A DNA stretch of 64,000 nt from Psococerastis gibbosa. Lineage: Eukaryota > Arthropoda > Insecta > Psocodea > Psocidae. The notes beneath the pieces are model-generated. The model searched no databases. It saw nothing but the letters and a program-made list of their open reading frames with translations, and was not told the DNA's origin. Shown here one piece after another: positions 10,871 to 21,000 of the stretch. Within the stretch, counting starts at the first letter, position 1. Every line of letters begins with the position of its first letter. The position numbers and the translations under genes were made by a program. The stretch lies in assembly GCA_963971405.1 (NCBI GenBank), contig OZ020490.1, forward strand, positions 4,993,897 to 5,057,896, read 5' to 3'.

Positions 10871-11020
10871 ATGGAGTTACATGATAAGGAAATAACTTAT
10901 TTGAATCATGCTAGTAGTGACAAACAAATAGCAGATATTCTTACCAAAGCTCTTGTTAATACCAAATTTACTAAACTGAAAAAAAAAGTTTGGTTGCTTA
11001 ATTTTGTGTACCGTACTTAA
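10871..11020 (+). pseudogene. Copia-type RNase H C-terminal fragment
   Basis: 50 codons ending in TAA. The stretch SSDKQIADILTKALVNTKF matches the usual Ty1/copia RNase H end pattern (ADILTKAL). No LTR found. Confidence 0.55.
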
Positions 11021-11167
11021 AGAAAAAGTTGTTTTGATGGTATAAATTTGAAGTAAATACTTTTGTTTTGAATTTGTCAGAATTAGGAGGAGTAGGTATG
11101 TCAATACCTAATAATACTAATAATTTGACGGTTTAGTTAGAATTTACCGCCAATGTTAAATTATGTA

Positions 11168-11282
11168 AGGTGACTATTCCACTTGTCAATTTTTCTTCAA
11201 TAATTGATGAGATTTTTTCTCATCTCATCAATTATTGCTGCTGAAATGACGGAATATTGACAAGTTGAATAGCCGACCATGA
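11168..11282. mobile_element. Short fold-back MITE
   Basis: Palindromic element with ends GGTGACTATTCCACTTGTC and its complement-like partner at 11260-11278. Related to the TATTCCACCGAC fold-back group. Confidence 0.6.
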
Positions 11283-11456
11283 AACGCATTTCTGAATGAA
11301 TTAAAGGTCGGCGAAACATAATTATTTACTTACAGCCCGCTTTATGTAGAATTTTTGCATTAGCAGGAATAGGCACTTATTGCCGAAGACAAATTTTATG
11401 GAAGAAACATGTCAGAGGCATGCAAATCCTTGCTTAAATTATAAATTATCTATAAG

Positions 11457-11598
11457 ACCTCTCTTACACTCAACTACAAAAGCCCGGGACCGCCTGCTTT
11501 ACATGCCCTCCGAAGCATGACCAGAAAATATAGCAAGTGTGGTATTCGAACCAAAAACCTTTCGGGTGAAAGTCAGAGTCCGTACCACTACTCTACAT
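11457..11598 (-). repeat. tRNA-derived SINE (family T1), tail truncated
   Basis: Minus strand TAGAGTAGTGGTACGG, CACCCGAAAGGTTTTTGG (B-box region diverged), then CATGCTTCGGAGGGCATGTA. Confidence 0.65.
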
Positions 11599-11644
11599 TT
11601 GGCTATTGAGTTTCTAACGTTCAACCATTTTTTATATTGCTTTT

Positions 11645-11822
11645 TTAGCCAGGACTTTTTTTCTGGGGGGGGGGGGTTCAGAAATGTCATTGGTTATTAC
11701 ATTGTAGTTTTTATTTTTATTTTCCTCTCATAATCCAATTCTATCTATTGCCAAGCCATTTCATTCCGGGGGGAGGGGGGGGGGGGTTGAACCCCCATGA
11801 ACCACCCTGGCTACGGCCTTGT
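11645..11822. mobile_element. hAT-like MITE (CAAGGCCGTAGCC family), degraded
   Basis: The right end GGCTACGGCCTTG and inner GGTTCATGGGGGTTCAA-type sequence match the complete copy at 32502-32678. The left end is incomplete. Confidence 0.55.
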
Positions 11823-11932
11823 GCAGGACCTAATTACAGGTAAAAACCACCCAGCGGCCGTAGAGGGATAATATGTAGGATTTAAATATTGTACTTTAAT
11901 GTAGCACATCACTTACTGCAGACTTTATTTGT

Positions 11933-12060
11933 GCCAACGGCCATACCAAGTTGAGCCCATCCGAACAGAGCCTGTTCAGAACTGCCTTAAACCTGGTAGT
12001 GGCAGGGGAACATGGTAGGACATGATAGCGCGTTGAGAATACCAGTCATTCTAAGTGCGT
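11933..12060 (+). mobile_element. 5S-rRNA-derived SINE head fragment
   Basis: GCCAACGGCCATACCAAGTT start on the plus strand, followed by the SINE body with GGGGAACATGGTAGGACATG. The head is closer to the 5S gene than in most copies. Confidence 0.65.
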
Positions 12061-12246
12061 CTGCGTGTTGCGGCCTGGTCACCTCTTAGCTTATCTATCT
12101 CTAAGCTTATCTCACTATAAGCTTTGTTTATAAACTCCCCCTACACTTAGTGGCTGGATAGGTTTCGATGGTTAAATAGTCTTAACTATGCTTTAGGTGT
12201 TCAACCTCTCACGTAACGTAAAGCTATAAAAATATATAAATATATT

Positions 12247-12452
12247 GACTTTTTTTGTTCTATTACTAAGTCAACCTAGCGGAGTTAGGGCTATAAAGCC
12301 CTGTTTTACACTCAACTAGGAAGACTCGGGACCACCTGCTTTACATGCCCTTAGAAGCATGGCCAGAAAATGTAGCAAGTGTGGGACTCGAACCAACGAC
12401 CTTTCTGATGAAAGTTTGAGTTTGTACCAGTGTACCACTACTCTACATGTCC
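12247..12452 (-). repeat. tRNA-derived SINE (family T1)
   Basis: Near full length on the minus strand, with GGTTCGAGTCCCACACTTG B box and the GGCTTAGTAATAGAA-type tail. Confidence 0.72.
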
Positions 12453-12723
12453 TGATCAGCTATAAATTAATTTTATGGCGAAAGTCACGTGTATTAATTT
12501 AACATATTAAAACCGCTTCTACAAAATAACATCTGATGGAATTTCCTATCTGACACTTCTAAGTTTTGTTTGCCGTTACAACTAAGTAGCCTACTGAGAT
12601 ATCCAATTATATTTTGTAATTTGCTTTTGTATTTTTTACTAAATAAATAAATTTCTCGGGCCACAGCCGCTGAGGCGCAAAAATATGAAACTGGTGAAAA
12701 TTCATAGCACTAATAGAATTTAT

Positions 12724-12832
12724 TGTTGTTGTTGTTTCTAACGCCTGCTTTCAGCATTTCTGCTTTAAGCAACCCTGTCAGCCTGGCGGGGGGAGTGAGT
12801 CTGTTTGTTAACTTGAGGCACCCTAAGGGCAG
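12724..12832 (-). mobile_element. 5S-rRNA-derived SINE, tail half only
   Basis: Matches the 3' half of the other copies, ending in a (CAA)n tail on the minus strand. The 5S-like head is missing. Confidence 0.65.
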
Positions 12833-13267
12833 AGAATTTATTAAACAAATACATTTTGCAGTATTATTAAATTTCGCGCCTGAAATATTATTACTCTATT
12901 GGTCTATTTGTTCAGAAGTCTTGTCTTTTTACAATTTTTCATAGACTTTTTTCATATAGGCCTACCTTTTTCTTATCATTGCGACTATAGAACGAGAAAT
13001 GAATTAATTTCGTCAAAAATACTGGGGCATCCTTTGTTTACGAAATATTTGCTTTAACTTATTATTTATACAGTTATTGTACAGACTATTTTGAATAATA
13101 AAACTCCATTTAAACAATTTAAACCTTTTTTTTATTAATTACCTACTAATAGGCAGTGTGATTATAGTAAATTTAAAACCAACATTTATTGTTAAGTTAA
13201 TAATGAATCAGGAAGCAGGTCGGTAGCCTAAGGGCTTCTACGAATAAAGTACCATAAATTTATACAT

Positions 13268-13427
13268 AAGGCGGCTATTCCACCGACGTCGATTTTGAAT
13301 GTGTCATGACGTGGTAGCAGACATACATACCTAACCTGTAGCAGAGACTTAATAATGATGTCTGCTACCTCGTCATGCATGACCCATTCACATTCAAAAT
13401 CGACGTCGGTGGAAAACCGCCTAACTA
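13268..13427. mobile_element. Fold-back MITE, TAA duplication
   Basis: Ends GGCGGCTATTCCACCGACGT and its complement, with TAA on both sides. The arms contain GTGGTAGCAGACAT, shared with 37108 and 42814. Confidence 0.72.
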
Positions 13428-13629
13428 ACAGGTTAATTAATATAGAATAGATCCCGCCTAGTCATGCGCTAAGTATTGCTGAAAGCGGGTAAACGCTGGG
13501 GGAAATATCAAAGGAAACGCGAACATTGTGGCTTGCAAACATTAATTTTTTTCGCTTATACGTGGCCACAACGTTGATTGACTCGTCTTGCTAGCATGGG
13601 TGACACCAATTCAGAATCTTTCAGTTTAC

Positions 13630-14412
13630 TAAGGAGGTTATTCCATCTGTCAATAATCCGTCATTTGTGCGTCAATTATTAATGATTTTTTTTACTCTAT
13701 GACATTGTCCATTTCAACTTCCTCGTGTTAAGGGCAAACCGGAGTCGCCGATATTCTATTTCTGTGCAAACTTTAATTTCTCATGAAATATGGAACGCAG
13801 AACAATTTTGTTATATATAGTATGTTGCAATCATCAATACCGATCGGCTATAGTTAGTGAACTTGATACGCAAAATATAACGGTCACTCAGGAGTTCAAG
13901 CTGAAGGAGTTAATCAACTGTGGCGAATTGGGGTTAGTTAAGGCCACATACTATACATCAAAATTAGGAGAAAAAATTCTTCTTGCCATTCAGCATTTTT
14001 TCATTGTTCTGCGTTCCATATTTTATGAGAAATTGAAGTTTGAATAGAAAATGGAATATCGGCGACTCCGGCTTGCCCTTAAAATTGTTCAATTTGCCTA
14101 TCATTGAGTAAAATCATGCTTTGCAAACAATAACATTGAACAATGGCGTCGTATGGAGATGATAAATAATTTAAATTAATTTCTTGAGAACGAACGAATT
14201 ATTTCGAAATTTTAATCATAAAGTTTCTTGTAGATTATAAAATTAAAAGAAAGACGGCGGTCAAACTTACAAAATTGGAAAAAATTGAAATAAAAAATGG
14301 TCAATTATTGAAAACAAGTGGAATGGGATGTAAAAATAAATAATGCATCATTAATGATTTTCCGTCTGTGACAAAAATTTATAATTGAAGAAAAATTGAC
14401 AGATGGATTAGC
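13630..14412. mobile_element. Large fold-back element with a TTAA element inside
   Basis: Outer arms (GGAGGTTATTCCATCTGTCA and the complement near 14395-14412) enclose a second element at 13727-14083 with its own inverted ends. Confidence 0.6.
13727..14083. mobile_element. piggyBac-like MITE with TTAA ends and an 85-codon ORF
   Basis: TTAAGGGCAAACCGGAGTCG on the left and its near-complement ending GCTTGCCCTTAA on the right, with arms of about 65 bp. TTAA at each end fits piggyBac-type target duplication. The centre holds an ORF at 13790-14047 (plus) with FKLKELINCGELGLVKATYY; its function is unknown. Confidence 0.6.
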
Positions 14413-14916
14413 CGCGCATTACTGATTTTTTTTTCCAAAGTGGACAGTGATTTCTGATACAATACAATATAATACAAAAATTAGAGTCCCTGACCAGCCA
14501 GAGCCGGATCGACCTGAGTTTCTGAATAGATTGATAGGGCCAACATGTCAAAAATGAATGTCGTCTGCTTTCTTTCCAAACGAGCGGGTAAGTTTTAACA
14601 CCATATAAGTTACCTACAAATAGATTAAATAATTCCCTGGGTAATTTATTCTTTTCCGTTGGTGCTATTTTACGGCTGCAGCGGGTCTACTAGGCTTATT
14701 ACGATTACCGTATTTTTTAATTTTTAGGACGGAAAGGACTGTTCAAAATTGTTTTTGTTTACATTTTGTAACCCCCATAGAATACTATATATGCGGCATA
14801 GCTTATCCCTAGCAGGTCACAACTGAGAAATGTTTAAATTCTTTGTATATCCGAAGGTTTTTTTTTAAACTTGGGCAAACCTCTCGACGCATTGTTGATG
14901 TACCTATACTCTAATG

Positions 14917-15042
14917 CTACGATACAGTTTGTAATTCTATTTTGTCGCTAATTTTGGGACAAGGGTTGAGAGGAGCGCAGAAGAACAGTCGGTAGGTTAT
15001 GCCTGCGAAGATTCCGCCGAAAATTGGACCTATCCAGTATAC
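14917..15042 (-). CDS. Aquaporin B exon 7 (helix 6 and C-terminus)
   Basis: 126 bp including TAG stop at 14917-14919. Acceptor GTTTCAG. It encodes [20 protein letters not shown] (helix 6) and a short tail ending IELQTVS. Confidence 0.9.
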   Translation of the reverse strand, partial: VYWIGPIFGGIFAGITYRLFFCAPLNPCPKISDKIELQTVS

Positions 15043-18000
15043 CTGAAACAAATAAACCCATCATTATAAGAGCTAAAGAAGAATATGGAGACATAAAAAT
15101 GTGGCGCCTTTTTTATTAATAAACAATTATTGGAGAGGGAAGACTTGTATGCTTTAAAATCTGATAACTGATAACAAATTAATTGAAATATCTAAAGCAC
15201 ATGAGCGCTTATAGGAGAGTTGACATGTTGCTATACATTGATAGAAAACTTGCCTGTCGGGTACAGATTAGAAGAGACTGCTTTAAAGATGAAGATATCC
15301 CAGATATTTTTCTAATTAGTAATATGGATGACAATGAGCTGTATTCGTATATTAAGGTTGAAAATATTAGGAAATTCAGTGATTATGTAGAAAATATGGA
15401 CAATCCAGCAAGATTTGTGACAATACATGATTCCGAAAATATGCAAGAAAATTTAAAGCAACTTTATAATGACTAGGCCTATCAACATTACAACAGGCCT
15501 GTACATTGGCTTGAAAAAGAAGGCGATAAATTCATATGGCGAGGAACACAAGAGGCTTGTCAAATTTGCGAAAGTTTATAGATACAAACAGCACTAATGA
15601 ATATGAAGTTAGTAAAATAACTGACATCCGTGAAAGAGAAGTAATATTAAGTGCTGAACCAGGTATGGGTAAGACTACAGTATTAACAAAGCTGGTAAAA
15701 AATTCCATAAAAGCCGATCCTTCGTTATGGGTTATAAGAATCAATTTGATTGAACTAACAAACAGTTTAAATAAAATGAATATGTGTGAAAATCAGAATC
15801 AAGCTACTGAATATTTATGGGATATGTTGAATTTGAAGACTCCCTTGGAGTTAGAATCACTGAAGTTCAGGATCCAAATACAAGGTAAAATAGCTTTATT
15901 ATTTGATGGTTTTGATGAGATTTGCCCAAATTATAAGGATAAAGTTATCAAGCTGCTGAAAACGTTAAAAAACTCAAAAGTGGAGAAGTTGTGGGTTACT
16001 ACTCGTCCGTGTTGGAAAAACGAGCTCGAAGACAATTTAAATGTACTCTCTTATACTATGAAACCATTGTCTATTGATGATCAGAAATTATTTTTTGAGA
16101 AGTTTTGGAATAAAAAATTGGATCTTCATATTTCGTCTAGTAATGAAAACTTTAATTACTAAGTAAGAAAATTGCAACAGGTTTTGTTAAATTCAATTGA
16201 GAATAAGGATGCAAAATTGACAGGATTGCCACTGCAGATAAGAATGTTAGCAGAAGCTTTCCAAGAAAATTTTAAAGAGTTTTATTGTGTATACAAAAAG
16301 CATCGTTACTTCGTTACTTGCCGAATAAGCTGAAACTCAATGATTTATATCAATGGCTATTTGATAGTAAGACTATTATATTTGAGGAAGAGAGAAAAAA
16401 ACACAGTCAATTAGACTTCGTTGTAGAAAGCGACAGCATCATCGGCTATCTTATTAAAAAAGAAGCCAATATAAATGTCATGAATGAAATAGGTACAACG
16501 ATTGCCTTGAGTGCGGCTTTAAATAATAATCGTGAAATACTGAAGTTTATATTAAGAAATGGCGCCAAAGTTAACACTAATCAAGGAATGTTTGGTAGAT
16601 TTCATATTACGGTGTTACATATTGCTGCTTTCCTCAATGAGCTGAAAATTATCACATTTTTAACACAAGAAAAAAATGTAGACGTAAACAGTGGAAGCGG
16701 TGTTAGTTTGACACCTTTACATTGTGCAGCAATATCTGAGAGTCTTGAAACCAGTGAGTTCTTGATAGAGCATGGTGCATATGTACATATGCTATTGTAA
16801 ATATTACAAACATGCTTAATTTTTTTAATAAAAAAAAACCGTGTGAGAAGATATTATTTGAAATACGGTTTTCACTCGCTAACAGAATGGTTAGGGCTGA
16901 CACCAAAAGTCTTGTCTGAATTACGTGGCCATGAAAACAAAAAATTAGCCGAAAAATCAGATATTGGGAAATTTATGAAAATAAAATGCTTTCTTTTAAA
17001 ACGTTATGAAATATGTTATCGGATTTTTATTGTATTTGGATTATTTAGTTATGTATTAATGTATTAATATTTTTTCTCTTAATCATCTTACGACTTCAGA
17101 CTGGGCGGGTGTTTAGCGCCTTGGTCTGTTTTTTTTATTTTTTATTTTTTATTACTTTTTAATCATAACGCAACGCCCTTTGGGGCTTACGCGTTGTATG
17201 TTTAAGTGTTGCAATGCTGTAGTTTTTAATGGGGTTGGTGTAGTGTGCACTACACTATTGTTTTTTTCTTCTTTTTTTTCGGCAAACTGCTATAAGCGCG
17301 CTGGGCAACGAGTTGCCCAGGTACCGTCTACAACAGTTTTGTTTGTCTATTTGTTCGATTTTTTTTTTTTTTTTAATGGATTAAGGGTTTTCACAGATTT
17401 TTATAGATAGTGGACTGGAACAGAAACGGGAGCGTGTGTTGGCGTAAAGTAGCTGCATCAGTAAGAATATCGGTCATAGAGGAGTTACTAGGGAAGGTGC
17501 GGTAGCAAGCATACGTAGGACAGACAAGGAGCAGGTGTTGTACATCAAGTAGTACCTGACAGGTTGGACACATGGGGGGTGGGGAACCCGTCATCAAGTG
17601 CCCATGGGTCAACGTCGTGTGCCCAATAAGCAGTCCTGTTATTAATACTTCCTCCATGCGGCTAAGGCTTATGTCAGCCGACACTTTCCCTACATGAGGT
17701 TTGATGGCCTGTTTGGTCTGTTTTATTATAGTGATTGCATTGTACGATCTTCTGTATCCGTGATTCTCATTGACTGACTTGATGTTTTTGTAAATGCATT
17801 TTCAACTGTCCATCTTCCCTGCACGTGTAACGCAGCTTACTACGATTGTAATTCTTTTCTCAAAAATGGCTCAGATGATTTTCATTAAACTTTGAAATTT
17901 GTGTAGCTGTGCTGACCTGTCTAATAATACGAATTTTGTGAATAAGAGCATTTAAGTAGAGGATTTAGAAGGGCTGCACTTGTCGGGGCTTGTGGTCCAG

Positions 18001-21000
18001 CGGTTAAGACGACGCCCCGGTTAGGCGTCGATCGCGTGGGGCAAAGACCAGTTTTTCTATATCCTTTAATTTCTCTTTCCTAACTTATTAATAATATAAG
18101 AATAAATTATGGCATGAAAAGGAAACTAAAAATTTTGAATTTTGACAACTTTTGAGTTTTTCCATTATAAGAAGACCTAATTGCCAACTGGAGCTCAGTT
18201 TATGAGTGATTATTATACAGTATATAGACTGCCAATGTTTTATCAACTCACCCAATGGTTTGCCCATTGACCAGTCCAAACTGCTGGTCCAAACGATCTC
18301 GCTGGATTCATGCTGCAGCCTGTAAACTCACTTCCCTGCAATGAATAAATAAAAATTAACAATAATTATTATTATTATTAATAAGAAGGGGAATAACCTA
18401 AAGCCAAAGGGTGTAAAAAACCAAATCAAATTAAATTAAATGTCAATTGCAGAGCCATAAATGAGATGTTATAGAGTAGTAAAAATGTTCCTCTACATTT
18501 TGATGCACATTAATAACCCGTCACTAGCACAACACATTATTGAACTTGATCCGTAAAAAAAATAGCGGACACCTAGGATGTCAGCATATGGTGGTGAATA
18601 GGTCGTGGTAGTTGTTATTGTTGTTTCCAACGCCTGCTTTCAGAATTTCTGCTTTAAGCAACCCTGTCAGCCTGGCGCGGGGACTGAGTCTGTTTATTAA
18701 CTTGAGGCACCCTAAGGGCAGACTCCGTCACCTCGGGGAAAACTGACAGGGTGGACCTCCTGATTATAGTGGATTCCGAACTACTCGGGATACATATTAA
18801 AGTCACACGATTAAATTGCAAAAAAAGCAACGTAAGATCAGACTCTTTTACCTCGGGGAGAAGGGGAGTTGCCTGACAGGTGGACCTCCTGATTATAGTG
18901 GATTCCGAACTACTTGGGATACATATTAAAGTCACACGATTAAATTGCAAAAAAAGCAACGTAAGATCAGACTCTTTTGCCTCGGGGAGAAGGGGAGTTG
19001 CCTGACAGGTGGACCTCCTGATTATAGTGGATTCCGAACTACTTGGGATACATATTAAAGTCACACGATTAAATTGGAGGTGACCAGGACTCGATACGCC
19101 CGTAGACGGACTGGTATATATAGTCTCAGCGCGTTGTCATGTCCCACCATGTTCCCCTGCCACACTACCAAGTTTGCCGCAGTTGTGCTCTCATGGAATC
19201 AACATGGTAAGACCGTTGGCAGGGGTCGTGTTAGTGAATCGTGTCAAAACTGCGGTGTTCGATGGGGTAACAGTCAAAAACTAAAACTAAATATAAGTAA
19301 TTTATACTGACCCGCCCCCCCCCCTCTCTGAGTTCCTGGGTACGGCCTTGGCCCTTGGGGCTTAGAATCAATCAAATGCTAATTGTAAGTTTTGACCCTA
19401 TTCACCACTATTCACGGGGTATGCGTATGTTTACGAAACCCTGCGTATTAGTCTTTTGTTTTTTACTTTAAGCTTTGGCATGTGAATCCAGTGACATACT
19501 ATATGTCCCGGCAATTAAGCGGAATGTGATTATACTGCAACAAGGATGAAGACCCATCGGCAGACCGAGGACAAGGAAAGGATTGGACAACTCGCCGGAG
19601 CAAAAGGGAAAACAATGGCCAAGCTCAAGCATCCGACCGGGGCGAGTTCAGGAAATGGATCCGGGGTGACCCCGCGGCACTAAGGGGGGAAGAAGGAGAA
19701 GAAGAAGTGATTATACTGATAATTATGGTTAGCTATTTTACTATCGTTGACTCACCCCGACATACGCCAATGTAGATATGGCTAAGCCGAATTTCAATGT
19801 GACAGAATCTATAAGCTGCCCATTGCGGGGATCCCATATGGAGCAGACGACCAGTGAAAGAATGGCCGTCATTATGAATTCATACAGAAATCCCTCGCCT
19901 ACTGTTATACGGTTGCTGAGCGTAGTTGAACAGTCGTGGCCAGTGCTGATGTTGTGTGTGAGACCCTGTAATAAGAGAAGATTGTTAACCGGTTACTGAG
20001 TGTGGTTGAGAAGTCGTGGCCAGTGCTGATATCGTGTGGGATACCCTGTAATAAGAAGACTGTTAAACTGTTACTGAACGTAGTTGAGCAGCAGTCGTGG
20101 CCAGTGCTGATGTTGTGTGTGAGTCCCTGCAGCTTGTATATAATAAGAGAAGATTATTAACCGGTTACTGAGTGCAATTGAGCAGTCGTGGCCAGTGCTG
20201 ATATCGTGTGGGATACCCTGTAATAAGAAGACTGTTAACCGGTTACTGAGCGTAGTTGAGCAGTCGTGGCCAGTGCTGATGTTGTGTGTGAGTCCCTGCA
20301 GCCTGTAATAAGAGAAGATTGTTAACCGGTTACTGAGTGCAATTGAGCAGTCGTGGCCAGTGCTGATATTGTGTGGGATACCCTGTAATAAGAAGACTGT
20401 TCACCGGTTACTGAGCGTAGTTGAGCAGTCGCGGCCAGTGCTGATGTTGTGTGTGAGTCCCTGCAGCCTGTAATAAGAGAAGATTGTTAACCGGTTACTG
20501 AGTGCAATTGAGCAGTCGTGGGCAGTGCTGATATCGTGTGTGATACCCTGTAATAAGAAGACTGTTAAACGGTTACTGAACGTAGTTGAGCAGTTGTGGC
20601 CCGTGCTGATATTGTGTGTGTGATACTGTAATAACAGAAAACATGGCTTTCGCCTCATAGTGGTACTTCTCGCCTCATGGTGCGTGTCTCTACATATCAA
20701 GTGATCAGAGACCTATCGCAGCTCAACACATGGATTACCTACAGAGGCGACTGTGGAGAATATAAGGATACATACATTCAGATTCTTGTATGCGCGATTA
20801 ATCCTTAAAAGCAAAAAATATAAATAATCTACAGACGCTAATATTTCAATGGGAATAGTTTATTTATTTATTTAATGTTTATTAGAAGCTAAGGCACTAT
20901 ATAGCCGGGTATTGTCATCCGCCATGTTGTATCCCATATTTCCTATAAGGTAAGTATCGTAAGAAAAGTAAAAGATTGAAAAATATTGAAAAAAACTAAT

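Noticed and set aside
13790-14047. 85-codon ORF as a host gene
   Set aside because: It lies wholly inside a TTAA MITE; reported as an element ORF only.
17990-18060. Intact tRNA gene
   Set aside because: The head looks tRNA-like, but acceptor-stem pairing and a proper B box are missing, and the block recurs as a SINE.
18654-19064. 136-codon minus-strand ORF with three internal repeats
   Set aside because: Reads through the triplicated block of a 5S-derived SINE; no coding signature.
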